The notes below the pieces were generated by a model. It searched no databases. It saw nothing but the letters and a program-made list of their open reading frames with translations, and was not told the origin of the DNA. From positions 2,728,001 through 2,792,000 of the forward strand of contig OZ253586.1 in assembly GCA_965263155.1 (NCBI GenBank): a stretch of 64,000 bases of DNA, read 5' to 3'. Shown piece after piece: positions 48,468 to 56,690 of this stretch (positions are counted from its first letter, which is position 1; every line of letters begins with the position of its first letter). The stretch is from JAAXIE01 sp965263155. Its GTDB lineage: Bacteria > Chloroflexota > Dehalococcoidia > Lucifugimonadales > JAAXIE01. The position numbers were made by a program, and so were the translations under genes.

Positions 48468-49793
48468 TCACCCCAGCAGCTTGTCGCCATTCACTATTCG
48501 CACTAGGTCGCCGAAGGTGATCACCAGAATCAAGCCTATGAGAAGGGCGAAGCCTACCATGTGCACCAAGGTCTCCCGCGAGGCGGATATGCGCTTGCCA
48601 CGACGGAACCACTCAATCGCCACGAACACAATTCGTCCCCCATCCAGCATGGGGATGGGCAGAATGTTGATAATGGCTAGGTTCATGCTGAGGAAGCCAG
48701 CGAAGGCAAGCAGCAGGCGTATGTCGCCCCGCTGTGCCACCTCTCCGGACGCTTGAGCTATCCCTATAGGTCCTGCCAGTTCGGGAGCGGCGCCGCCGTT
48801 GGTCCACTTGGAGATTTCATTCTTGAACAGCACCATCATTTCGCCGGTGGCTACGAAGGACTCCGGCAGCGCCCTCCACGGCGGGTCTACGCGCTTCTCC
48901 ACATTCGAGTTGTCGACTTCCACCGCCACGCCAGCCGCTCCCTCGCCCTCGGGCGGGGCGAACCGGGGAGTAAGCTCAACCAGCAGGTCTTGCCCGCCCC
49001 GCTGCAACTGCCATTCAGTAGAGTTTCCTAAATTGAGGGCTACGGCCCGTGCCAAGTCGGTCCTATTCTCAACCTCGTGGCCCGCAACGTAGGTGACCAC
49101 GTCCCCGGCTAGGATCCCGGCCTCGGCGGCTGGCGAGCCTGGTTCTGTGCGGGTGATCGTAACGTCACCGATAGTCACGTCCCGCGGTAGCATGAACACT
49201 GCCGTGAGCACGGCGATGGCCAGCACTGCATTCATAAACGCGCCCGCCGCCAGCACGATGAGGCGCGGGCCCGCTCCCTGAGCGGCTAGGCTGCGAGGGA
49301 CTTTGGGGTTATTCTCTCCAGCCAGCCGGACGAATCCGCCGAGGGGGAGTATGTTGATTGAGTAGAGCATGTCGGCCACCACCATGGTGTCGCCCTCCAT
49401 GGCCTTAACAATGCCCTCGGTCTGCAGGTCGTCCTCTCTGGAGGTGTCCACATAGCTAGCGGCCTTGCCCTTGGGCACCCCCGAGTGGTATGCGATGATG
49501 GTCCGAGCGACCAACTCTTTGTTCTCGTCCTCCACCAGCCAAAGCTTTACAAAGTCGCCGACGCGAACGCGGTCAGCATCCTCTTCATACCGATAGATTC
49601 GAGTCTCTGAGTCGGTACGCACTCGCGTCCTGCCGGTACGAATGCCGAAGATACGTGGTGGGTAGCCAAAGCCGAACTCGAGGACCTTGACGCCGAACGC
49701 TTTGGCTGTCCAATAGTGTCCCAACTCGTGGACCACCACCAAAATGCCCAGCACAGGTACGAAGGCCGCTATGGCAATGAGGACGGTGATCAT
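48468..49793 (-). CDS. rseP: Site-2 protease family protein RseP
   Basis: Intramembrane M50 metalloprotease, 441 residues from ATG 49793. The first membrane helix holds HELGH at residues 22-26, and the third ligand is in NILPIPMLDGGR near the C-terminus. A PDZ domain (TRTEPGSPAAEAGILAGDVVTYVAG) lies between. Before the PDZ are about 100 residues of inserted hydrophilic sequence (from TRVRTDSETRIYR to ADMLYSINILPLGG) that are longer than usual. Family role: cleaving anti-sigma factors and signal peptides in the membrane. No clear ribosome binding site. Confidence 0.95.
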   Translation of the reverse strand: MITVLIAIAAFVPVLGILVVVHELGHYWTAKAFGVKVLEFGFGYPPRIFGIRTGRTRVRTDSETRIYRYEEDADRVRVGDFVKLWLVEDENKELVARTIIAYHSGVPKGKAASYVDTSREDDLQTEGIVKAMEGDTMVVADMLYSINILPLGGFVRLAGENNPKVPRSLAAQGAGPRLIVLAAGAFMNAVLAIAVLTAVFMLPRDVTIGDVTITRTEPGSPAAEAGILAGDVVTYVAGHEVENRTDLARAVALNLGNSTEWQLQRGGQDLLVELTPRFAPPEGEGAAGVAVEVDNSNVEKRVDPPWRALPESFVATGEMMVLFKNEISKWTNGGAAPELAGPIGIAQASGEVAQRGDIRLLLAFAGFLSMNLAIINILPIPMLDGGRIVFVAIEWFRRGKRISASRETLVHMVGFALLIGLILVITFGDLVRIVNGDKLLG

Positions 49794-49824
49794 GGTGTCG
49801 TCGTCATGGTAGGGGGGTACGCCG

Positions 49825-50391
49825 TTACTCGAAAAACTCTTGGACTGAAACCCCGAAACCGGGAAGCAGATATCCACCAGTCAGTGTTTCAGACTCGTCG
49901 AAGACCGTCGCTGGCTCACCAAGCCGGTTCACTGTGACCGTGCGGTGCTGTGGGGATACAACCCAGACCTCGGAGGTCCCCGCTGCCAGCCAAGAGTCCG
50001 TCTTTTGTTCGACTTCTCTGGCGGAGTCGTTGGGAGAGGTCACTTCGACTGCCAAGTCGGGGGCCATTTCCAAGAATCGCTGAGGCAATTCCCCAGCCGG
50101 CAGTCTTACGGCAGAGACGAATGAAACATCTGGCGCCCTTACGGTATCGGGGTTGCGTTCGAGGATGAATCCTGTCTCCGCGGCTAACACACGCCCCAGC
50201 CGATTGCGCTTGACGTAAGAGCCCACGGCTATTCCAATGCTCATAGCGACTTCGCCGTGCCTGCCTCCGGCTGGAGCCATTTCGTACAGTTCCCCTTCCA
50301 CAAGCTCGAGGCGGCGGCCTGTGTCGGGGAATCGGATAAGCTCTTCCGCCGTGAACCTAGTCTTCTTGCCGCGCGTCTTCTGCAGGCTCAT
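49825..50391 (-). CDS. Uma2 family (DUF820) putative nuclease, copy 1
   Basis: A 188-residue Uma2/DUF820 protein of the PD-(D/E)XK-like fold: RRLELVEGELYEM, the acidic APDVSFVS, AVEVTSPNDS and EQKTDSWLAAGTSEVWVVSP, which together supply the expected D, E and K residues. The biological role of the family is not established despite the nuclease-like fold. It lies 12 bases after a near-duplicate and 31 bases before rseP, inside an otherwise conserved housekeeping operon. Confidence 0.88.
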   Translation of the reverse strand: MSLQKTRGKKTRFTAEELIRFPDTGRRLELVEGELYEMAPAGGRHGEVAMSIGIAVGSYVKRNRLGRVLAAETGFILERNPDTVRAPDVSFVSAVRLPAGELPQRFLEMAPDLAVEVTSPNDSAREVEQKTDSWLAAGTSEVWVVSPQHRTVTVNRLGEPATVFDESETLTGGYLLPGFGVSVQEFFE

Positions 50392-50403
50392 CTTTGTCGT
50401 TCT

Positions 50404-50955
50404 CTACTCAAACACAGCTTGGACGGATATTACTAGCCCCGGAAGGAGATCGCCGCCATGCAAGTACCCCGATCCGTCGATGACCATCGCTGGCTCACCT
50501 AGCCGGTTCACCGTGACCGTGTGGTGCTGTGGGGACACGACCCAGACCTCGGACGTGCCTGCCGCAAGCCAAGCGTCCGCTTTCTCCTGCACATCTCTCG
50601 CCGAATCGCTGGGGGAGGTGACCTCCACTGCTAGGTCAGGGGCCATCTCTATGTACCCTGGTGGCAACTCGCCTTGAGCCAGTCTGTCGTAGGACACGAA
50701 TGAGGCGTCCGGCGCCCTGACGGTGTCGGGATTGCGGGCCAGAACGAACCCCGTCTCAGCCGCGAAGGCTCGTCCGAGCTGTCTCTCTCTTACGTGGGCA
50801 GCGATAAACATCCCAATTGTCATGGCAACATTGCCATGAGGTCCCCCGGCTGGTGGCATCTCGGAAAGCTCCCCTTCCACAAGATCGAGGCGGCGGCCAG
50901 TATCGGGAAGGTGGAGAAGCTCCTCTGCCGTCAACAAGGGCTTGGTTACGCGCAT
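50404..50955 (-). CDS. Uma2 family (DUF820) putative nuclease, copy 2
   Basis: A 183-residue paralogue of the next gene. By eye more than half of the residues are identical, including LPDTGRRLDLVEGEL, DTVRAPDASFVS, AVEVTSPSDSARDVQEKADAWLAAGTSEVWVVSPQH and NRLGEPA. ATG 50955 starts the conserved part; the frame continues upstream into dxr but that part is not Uma2-like. It follows the dxr stop by 13 bases. The pair is a tandem duplication. Confidence 0.87.
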   Translation of the reverse strand: MRVTKPLLTAEELLHLPDTGRRLDLVEGELSEMPPAGGPHGNVAMTIGMFIAAHVRERQLGRAFAAETGFVLARNPDTVRAPDASFVSYDRLAQGELPPGYIEMAPDLAVEVTSPSDSARDVQEKADAWLAAGTSEVWVVSPQHHTVTVNRLGEPAMVIDGSGYLHGGDLLPGLVISVQAVFE

Positions 50956-50968
50956 CTCTGCAAGCTCA

Positions 50969-52096
50969 CTATGCCAGTGATCGGGCGACCTCGTTGGCCC
51001 GGACCCGGGCCCATTGGTCGACCTCCACCAGTTCCTCCAAGTCCGGCTCGGAGGAGACCTCGTGGTCTTCCAGCACCCGGCTGATGACACGGCCAATGTC
51101 CATGTAGCCGATCTTCCGTTCGAGGAACAGGCCCACGGCTATCTCGTCCGCGGCGCTCAGGGCTGCCGGGTACGTGCCCCCTCGCTTGCCTGCGTCGAGG
51201 GCTAGGCTGAAGCAGGGGTAGCGGTCCAATTCCAACGGTTGGAAGGTGAGATTGTAGGGATTGGCGATATCCAAGCGCGGTATCAGGTCGTTGGGCATCC
51301 GGTCCGGGTGGAACATGGAGTATTGGATGGGCAGGCGCATGTCCGGCGGTCCCATCTGGGCCTTCACCGAGTTGTCGGCCAACTCGATCATGGAATGCAC
51401 CACGCTCTGAGGGTGCACCACCACCTCTATCTTCTCGAAGGGCAGGTCAAACAGCCAGCGGGACTCGATCACCTCAAATGCCTTGTTGATAAGGGTTGCG
51501 GAGTCCACGGTTATCTTGCGCCCCATTTGCCAAGTCGGGTGCTTCAGGGCCTGTTCAGGTGTCACGCTCTCCAAGTCGCCTGGGTCGGCAGTTCGAAAGG
51601 GGCCGCCAGAGGCGGTGATGATAATGCGTCGCAGAGCACTGGGTTCCCCCTGCATACACTGCCAGATGGCGCTGGGCTCGCTGTCCACTGGTAGTATTGC
51701 CCCGCCATAACGCGCTTCCGCGGCCTTCAGCAGCTCCCCAGCCATGACTATGACCTCTTTGTTTGCCAAGGCCACGCGCTTGCCACATTCCAAAGCGCGA
51801 AAGGTCGGCAGCAGCCCCGCGGTGCCGATGGTGGCGGCCATCACCAAGTCCACGTCGTCGCGGGTGGACATCTCTTCCATTGGCGCCCACTGGGCGTGAG
51901 GAGGCAACTCTAGGTCCTTGCTGCTGGCGCAGTAGACCATCTCTGGCTGGAACTCTCGGACTTGCGCCTGAAGCAGGTCCACGTTGGTACCTGCAGCCAA
52001 ACCCACCACTTGAAATATGGAGGGGAAGGCCCGCGCGATGTCCAATGTTTGCTGGCCGATGGACCCCGTTGAACCCAATACGACTAGCTTCTTCAT
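50969..52096 (-). CDS. dxr: 1-deoxy-D-xylulose 5-phosphate reductoisomerase
   Basis: DXR, 375 residues, first committed step of the MEP pathway. NADPH loop GSTGSIGQQT (8-17), metal ligands Asp138 and Glu140 in PVDSEPSAIWQ, flap and substrate region ASGGPFR, HPTWQMGRKITVDSATLINK and HPQSVVHS. The residue after Glu140 is Pro141 where E. coli has His153. ATG 52096 overlaps the cdsA stop as ATGA; the longer frame upstream is inside cdsA. The MEP partner ispG lies downstream. Confidence 0.97.
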   Translation of the reverse strand: MKKLVVLGSTGSIGQQTLDIARAFPSIFQVVGLAAGTNVDLLQAQVREFQPEMVYCASSKDLELPPHAQWAPMEEMSTRDDVDLVMAATIGTAGLLPTFRALECGKRVALANKEVIVMAGELLKAAEARYGGAILPVDSEPSAIWQCMQGEPSALRRIIITASGGPFRTADPGDLESVTPEQALKHPTWQMGRKITVDSATLINKAFEVIESRWLFDLPFEKIEVVVHPQSVVHSMIELADNSVKAQMGPPDMRLPIQYSMFHPDRMPNDLIPRLDIANPYNLTFQPLELDRYPCFSLALDAGKRGGTYPAALSAADEIAVGLFLERKIGYMDIGRVISRVLEDHEVSSEPDLEELVEVDQWARVRANEVARSLA

Positions 52097-52899
52097 GTCC
52101 CTACACCCACTATAGCTTGATAATAGACGAGGGGTATTGTTAACACAAGCGAGTCCAATCGGTCCAACAGTCCGCCATGACCCGGCAGCAGGCCTCCTGC
52201 GTCCTTGGCCCCGGCGGCCCTTTTCACGCGCGATTCCAGCAGGTCGCCCACTTGGCCTACGACACCCACTCCAGCCGCCACGGGCAGCGCAGGCCAGAAG
52301 GAGAGGTCCGTCAGAGCAGCCAGGCCCGCGCCCGCCCCCACTGCGCCGAGGAAGCCGCCCGCGGCCCCCTCCCACGTTTTGCCTGGGCTGATGGTTGGAG
52401 CCATGCGATGACGTCCTATGCAGCGACCCACGAAGAAAGCGCTTGTATCGGTCGCGAACGTCGTGAGCAGCGCGAACAGCAGCCACTCCCGCCCTAGGAT
52501 GCCCGGAGCCTCGCGAAGTGTTACGGCATGGGCCACCAAAAAGCCGACATACACCGGCCCCACGGCCAAACGCAGCCGCGCCGGTAAGTCAGATGGTCGC
52601 CACAGTGCCCATGCCACAGCCATCGCACCCCCGCCACCAAGAGCCACATACAAAGGCAGTGGCAGACCCGCTGCTTCCCAGTGAGACGCAAAGTGTCCGC
52701 CGGCCACGAGGGCCATCGCCCACACCGCGCCATAGGCTAGGGTAAGGCGGTCGCCCTCTTGGGCAAACATGCGATGGTACTCGGCCCAAGCCAAGGCGGC
52801 GGCTAGGGCGACGGCAACCGTCAGATAAGGTGCGCCAGCCCACACTACTGCGAGCAAAATGGGCAGGCCTGCGAAGGCCGTGGCTAGGCGCAGGGCCAC
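52093..52899 (-). CDS. cdsA: Phosphatidate cytidylyltransferase
   Basis: CDP-diglyceride synthetase, 268 residues, with several hydrophobic segments and the C-terminal family signature in SRVKRAAGAKDAGGLLPGHGGLLDRLDSL, which binds the divalent metal and CTP. It makes the CDP-diacylglycerol used for phospholipids. uppS lies 2 bases upstream and dxr overlaps downstream. Confidence 0.96.
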   Translation of the reverse strand: MALRLATAFAGLPILLAVVWAGAPYLTVAVALAAALAWAEYHRMFAQEGDRLTLAYGAVWAMALVAGGHFASHWEAAGLPLPLYVALGGGGAMAVAWALWRPSDLPARLRLAVGPVYVGFLVAHAVTLREAPGILGREWLLFALLTTFATDTSAFFVGRCIGRHRMAPTISPGKTWEGAAGGFLGAVGAGAGLAALTDLSFWPALPVAAGVGVVGQVGDLLESRVKRAAGAKDAGGLLPGHGGLLDRLDSLVLTIPLVYYQAIVGVGT

Positions 52900-52901
52900 T
52901 C

Positions 52902-53648
52902 TCAGGCCCCATTGCGGATGTTACCGAAGCGCCTCTGCCTCCCGCTGTAGTCCTCCAACGCCTTGCCCACCTCTTCAGGGCCCAAGTCGGGCCATAAGGT
53001 GGGCGTTGGGTAGTACTCAGAGTAGGCAGTCTGCCACAGAAAGAAGTTGCTTAGTCGGAGCTCGCCCCCAGTCCGGATAATGAGGTCAGGGTCGGGTAGC
53101 ATCGAGGTGTAGAGGTAACGGGCGATGCACTTTTCATCCAGTTCGTCGGGCGACAAGCCGTCGCGGATGATGTTCTTCAACGCCTCGACGATCTCCGCGC
53201 GCCCGCCGTAATCGAAGGCTACGCTGAGGGTTACGCCTTGGTTGTTACGCGTATGCTCTTGTGCTTGGATGATGGACTCTCTGAGTTCGCGAGAAAGCCG
53301 GTCTAGGCGGCCTAGGTGGAGGATTCGTACACCCTGCTCATGCAGGGCTTGGGTCTCTCTCTCAATGGACTCTCGGAGGATGTCCATTAGGCCCGCGACC
53401 TCGGTGGCAGGCCGATTCCAGTTTTCAGTGGAGAAGGCGTAGAGGGAGACATACTGTACGCCTCTACGGGCTAAGGCCTGCAGCACAGGCTGGATGTTGT
53501 CCACTCCGGCGCGGTGCCCGGTAAGTCTGGGGAGCCCACGCTGCTCGGCCCAGCGCCCGTTGCCGTCCATCACTATGGCGACATGCAGGGGCACTTTGGC
53601 GCCGTCGCTGGCCCCATGGCGGGCGAACGCGCCGGATGCTTGTGCCAC
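52902..53648 (-). CDS. uppS: Undecaprenyl diphosphate synthase
   Basis: Cis-prenyltransferase, 248 residues, producing the lipid carrier for cell-wall polymers. Catalytic Asp28 in IVMDGNGRWAEQRGL, YAFSTENWNRP and the RTGGELRLSNFFLWQTAYSEYY pyrophosphate-binding block. The first 20 residues are extra and polar. Placed after frr with a 2-base gap. Confidence 0.97.
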   Translation of the reverse strand: MAQASGAFARHGASDGAKVPLHVAIVMDGNGRWAEQRGLPRLTGHRAGVDNIQPVLQALARRGVQYVSLYAFSTENWNRPATEVAGLMDILRESIERETQALHEQGVRILHLGRLDRLSRELRESIIQAQEHTRNNQGVTLSVAFDYGGRAEIVEALKNIIRDGLSPDELDEKCIARYLYTSMLPDPDLIIRTGGELRLSNFFLWQTAYSEYYPTPTLWPDLGPEEVGKALEDYSGRQRRFGNIRNGA

Positions 53649-53650
53649 CC

Positions 53651-54235
53651 CTAGACCTGCATGATCTCCGCCTCTTTGGCGGAGGAAACCTGGTCCACTT
53701 GCCCGATGTGGGCGTCGGTGGACTTTTGCAATCGGTCTTGGGCGCGGCGGTTGTCGTCTTGTGTAAGCGACTTACCCCGCTCCATGGCCCGTAGGCGCTC
53801 CACCGCATCCCGGCGCACGTTGCGTACAGCCACCTTGGAGTCCTCCACCTTCCGCTTCAGCGTCCTCACGATTTCGCGGCGGCGGTCCTGCGTCAAGGGC
53901 GGTACGGCTACACGAATCACCGTGCCGTCGCTGGAGGGATTCAGCCCCGTATCCGAACGCTGCAGGCCTTTCTCGATGTTCTGCATGGCCTGCCGGTCGT
54001 AGGGCGTGATTACGATCAGTCGTGCCTCGGGCACGGTGACGCTGGCAAGCTGGTTCAGAGGAGTGGGTGTGCCGTAATAGTCCACCGTGACGCTTTCCAC
54101 CAGCGACGCGGTGGCACGGCCGGTCCGAAGGCTCCCTACGTCGCGGCCTAGGAACTCCACTGCCTTGTCCATACGCGAATCGGCGTCGGCCAGCACACTA
54201 TCGACCGTGTGCTCTGCACCTTGTTGGGACGACAT
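53651..54235 (-). CDS. frr: Ribosome recycling factor
   Basis: RRF, 194 residues from ATG 54235. Helical domain I ends plus domain II: GSLRTGRATASLVESVTVDYYGTPTPLNQLASV and NVRRDAVERLRAMERGKSLTQDDNRR. It splits post-termination ribosomes with EF-G. Its start lies 38 bases inside the pyrH end, an unusually long overlap, with AAAGG upstream. Confidence 0.97.
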   Translation of the reverse strand: MSSQQGAEHTVDSVLADADSRMDKAVEFLGRDVGSLRTGRATASLVESVTVDYYGTPTPLNQLASVTVPEARLIVITPYDRQAMQNIEKGLQRSDTGLNPSSDGTVIRVAVPPLTQDRRREIVRTLKRKVEDSKVAVRNVRRDAVERLRAMERGKSLTQDDNRRAQDRLQKSTDAHIGQVDQVSSAKEAEIMQV

Positions 54236-54965
54236 CTCGCTGCCTTTCCCCCGCAATAATAGTGCCTAGACGTTCTCCCTCCAGAATCCTCGCTAGGTTG
54301 CCTGGCTGGAACAGGTCAAAGACGATGAGTGGCAGGTTGTTGTCCATGCACATGGACAGCGCGGTACTGTCCATGACGTCCAAGCGCTTGCTGATGGCCT
54401 CCATATAACCCAGCGACGAAAAACGGCAGGCGTCTGGATTGGTGTTTGGGTCGCTGTCGTACACACCGTCCACGTTGTTCTTGGCCATCAGCAGCACTTC
54501 AGCGCCGATTTCCACTGCGCGCAGGGCTGCGGCCGTGTCGGTGGTCATGTAGGGGTGGCCCGTGCCAGCGGCGAAGATGACCATGCGCCCCTTTTCGAGA
54601 TGGCGTAACGCCCGCCTTCGGATGTACGGCTCGGCTACGGATTGCACCGGCAGGGCGCTTTGGGTGCGGACGTTTAAACCCAGCTTTTCCAGCGAGTCCT
54701 GAAGGGAGAGGGCGTTGATGATGGTGGCCAGCATTCCAGCATAGTCAGCGGTCCCACGCTCCATGCCGTACTGCTCGGCGACACTTCCTCGCCAGATGTT
54801 GCCTCCGCCCACCACTATGCCTATTTCCACGCCTCTATCCGTGGCCGAGCGGATTTCATTGGCCGCGTACTGTACGGCAGGAACATGAATGCCGTAGCCT
54901 TCATCGCCCTGCAACGACTGGCCGCTGAGCTTGAGCAGGACTCGTCGGAAAACGCCTTTTGCCAC
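54198..54965 (-). CDS. pyrH: UMP kinase
   Basis: PyrH, 255 residues, an amino-acid-kinase-fold enzyme phosphorylating UMP. RVLLKLSGQSLQGDEGYGI, IVVGGGNIWRGS and GTGHPYMTTDTAAALRAVEIGAEVLLMAKNNVDGVYDSDP are standard. About 15 residues at the end (ERQRDVVPTRCRAHGR) are encoded by the region shared with frr and extend past the normal C-terminus. Confidence 0.97.
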   Translation of the reverse strand: MAKGVFRRVLLKLSGQSLQGDEGYGIHVPAVQYAANEIRSATDRGVEIGIVVGGGNIWRGSVAEQYGMERGTADYAGMLATIINALSLQDSLEKLGLNVRTQSALPVQSVAEPYIRRRALRHLEKGRMVIFAAGTGHPYMTTDTAAALRAVEIGAEVLLMAKNNVDGVYDSDPNTNPDACRFSSLGYMEAISKRLDVMDSTALSMCMDNNLPLIVFDLFQPGNLARILEGERLGTIIAGERQRDVVPTRCRAHGR

Positions 54966-54993
54966 TGACCCTCCCCCTGAGTAGCGCCGGCGG

Positions 54994-55497
54994 TCAGTCC
55001 CCTAGGGCGTACCTGGTAAACCGTCGCACGCGGATGTTCTCGCCCACCTTGGCCATCATGCCCTGGATGACCTCGCGTACGGTGCTGGAGGGGTCTTTGA
55101 TAAAGGGCTGGTGCATCAGGGAGACCACTTCTGGGGGGCCTTGCACTTCGCCCTCAACCTCTTCCAAGTCGGGGTAGAGGGGGGCCATGGCTGCCACCTG
55201 CATCGCAAGGTCGTGGGCCAATTGTCTGAAGTCTTCGGTACGGGCCACGAAGTCGGTCTCGCAATTCAATTCGAGCACAGCGCCAAGTCGCCCGCCGCTG
55301 TGGATGTAGGACGAGACCAAGCCCTCTCGAGTCTCCCGGTCGGTCTTCTTCAAAGCGGCCGCGAGGCCCTTCTCTCTGAGAAACTCCTCGGCCTTCTGGG
55401 TGTTACCGTCGGTCTGCTCTAGGGCTCTCTTGCAGTCCATTACCCCCGCGCCCGTCAGGTCGCGCAGGGCTCTGACCATTTCAGCTGTTACTTCCAA
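54994..55497 (-). CDS. tsf: Elongation factor Ts, short form
   Basis: EF-Ts, 167 residues; E. coli has 283. The UBA-like N-terminus (VRALRDLTGAGVMDCKRALEQTDGNTQKAEEFLREKG) and a single core domain (ELNCETDFVART) are present, then a short end. Short EF-Ts with one core subdomain is known from several phyla. It lies between rpsB and pyrH as usual. Confidence 0.97.
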   Translation of the reverse strand: MEVTAEMVRALRDLTGAGVMDCKRALEQTDGNTQKAEEFLREKGLAAALKKTDRETREGLVSSYIHSGGRLGAVLELNCETDFVARTEDFRQLAHDLAMQVAAMAPLYPDLEEVEGEVQGPPEVVSLMHQPFIKDPSSTVREVIQGMMAKVGENIRVRRFTRYALGD

Positions 55498-55511
55498 ATT
55501 AATCTTCCGCT

Positions 55512-56420
55512 CTAGTTGGGTTCTACGTTTTCTGCCGAGGCGTCCGCGGGTCCCGCGTTGTCATTGTCTGCCATGTCCGCTAGAGCCGCTGCCTCGGCAT
55601 CGTAAATCGCCCGAGGCTCGAACGCTTCTTCTACTATGTCCTCCGGCTCCTCGCCTTCACCCTCTTCAATCATCATCGCCTCGCGCTGCCTCTTGCCCTC
55701 AATCACAGCGTCAGCGATGCGCCCTGACATCAGCCGGATGGAGCGTATGGCGTCGTCGTTGCCGGGTATGGCGTGGTCCACCAGCAAGGGGTCGCAGTCC
55801 GTGTCTACCAGCCCCACAATGGAGACGCCGGTGCGTCGCGCCTCGGCCACGCAGTTCTTCTCCATTCCCAAGTCCACCACGAACATCGCGTTAGGCACCC
55901 GGTCCATCGCCTTCAGGCCGTCATAGTAGCGGTGGAGCTTATTTAGGGTGTCTTCCAGCTTCAAGGCTTCCTTACGGGGCAGCCTGCGGAAGTAACCCTT
56001 TTCCTTCTTCTCCTCCAACTCTCGCAGGTACATTACCCGAGAGTGGATGACGCCGAAGTTGGTCAACGACCCGCCCAACCAGCGCTGGTTCACATAAGGC
56101 ATGCTACAGCGGGAAGCTTCCTGCTGCATTGCATCCTGTGCCTGCCGCTTGGTGCCGACAAAGATGATGTCGCCCCCGTCGGCCACCAGTTGGGTGACAG
56201 CCTTACAAGCCTCGTTGAGCATCACCAATGTCTGCTGGAGGTCGATGATGTGGATGCCGTTGCGCTGGGTGAAAATATAGCGCTTCATGCGCGGGTTCCA
56301 GCGCCGCGTCTGGTGACCGAAGTGTACGCCCGCCTCCAGCAGCGCCTTCATGGTGATAGGCTCCCGTTGCTGTGGAGGACGCTCTGCCGCCTGTGGAGGA
56401 CGCTCTGGCGTTTGTAACAT
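55512..56420 (-). CDS. rpsB: 30S ribosomal protein S2 with N- and C-terminal extensions
   Basis: S2, 302 residues; the family is about 240. The core starts at ITMKALLEAGVHFGHQTRRWNPRM after about 22 residues containing a PERPPQ-AAERPPQ duplication, which mirrors a repeated GCGTCCTCCACAG in the DNA. After the core comes a roughly 50-residue acidic tail (EEGEGEEPEDIVEEAF, NVEPN end). First gene of the rpsB-tsf-pyrH-frr unit. Confidence 0.97.
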   Translation of the reverse strand: MLQTPERPPQAAERPPQQREPITMKALLEAGVHFGHQTRRWNPRMKRYIFTQRNGIHIIDLQQTLVMLNEACKAVTQLVADGGDIIFVGTKRQAQDAMQQEASRCSMPYVNQRWLGGSLTNFGVIHSRVMYLRELEEKKEKGYFRRLPRKEALKLEDTLNKLHRYYDGLKAMDRVPNAMFVVDLGMEKNCVAEARRTGVSIVGLVDTDCDPLLVDHAIPGNDDAIRSIRLMSGRIADAVIEGKRQREAMMIEEGEGEEPEDIVEEAFEPRAIYDAEAAALADMADNDNAGPADASAENVEPN

Positions 56421-56513
56421 GTAGCCTGCCTTCCCTTATTTCAGTGAGAAGTTTCGCCCCAACTCAACTGAGGATGCTACCGCAACCGCACCTGAGAAAA
56501 GCAATTGAAACCG

Positions 56514-56543
56514 AGTATAGCACGCCTATTTTGAGACGGGCAA
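56514..56543 (-). promoter_or_regulatory. Sigma-70 promoter of the rpsB-proS operon
   Basis: On the minus strand TTGCCC (56543-56538), 18 bases, TATACT (56519-56514). The leader to rpsB would be about 85 bases, long enough for S2-type feedback control, though I could not identify a specific fold. Confidence 0.6.
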
Positions 56544-56690
56544 CCAGAGCGACGCATCAGCTTGCACCAGCATCTACGGAGGGCTCGCGCCTTCCTGTCC
56601 GAGGACTCCGTGCGTTCCGTTCCATATCCGGCGTCCCTGTATGATACCCTGATGACGCCATCAAGGCGATGGCCTGTGACAGGAGGCGTG

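Noticed and set aside
48271..48612. 113-residue frame across the rseP-ispG gap
   Set aside because: Its first half lies inside rseP in another frame and the rest spans two hairpins; no domain is visible.
52097..52486. 130-residue N-terminal extension of the dxr frame
   Set aside because: It overlaps cdsA, is Arg/Gly-rich shadow sequence, and the DXR fold starts at ATG 52096.
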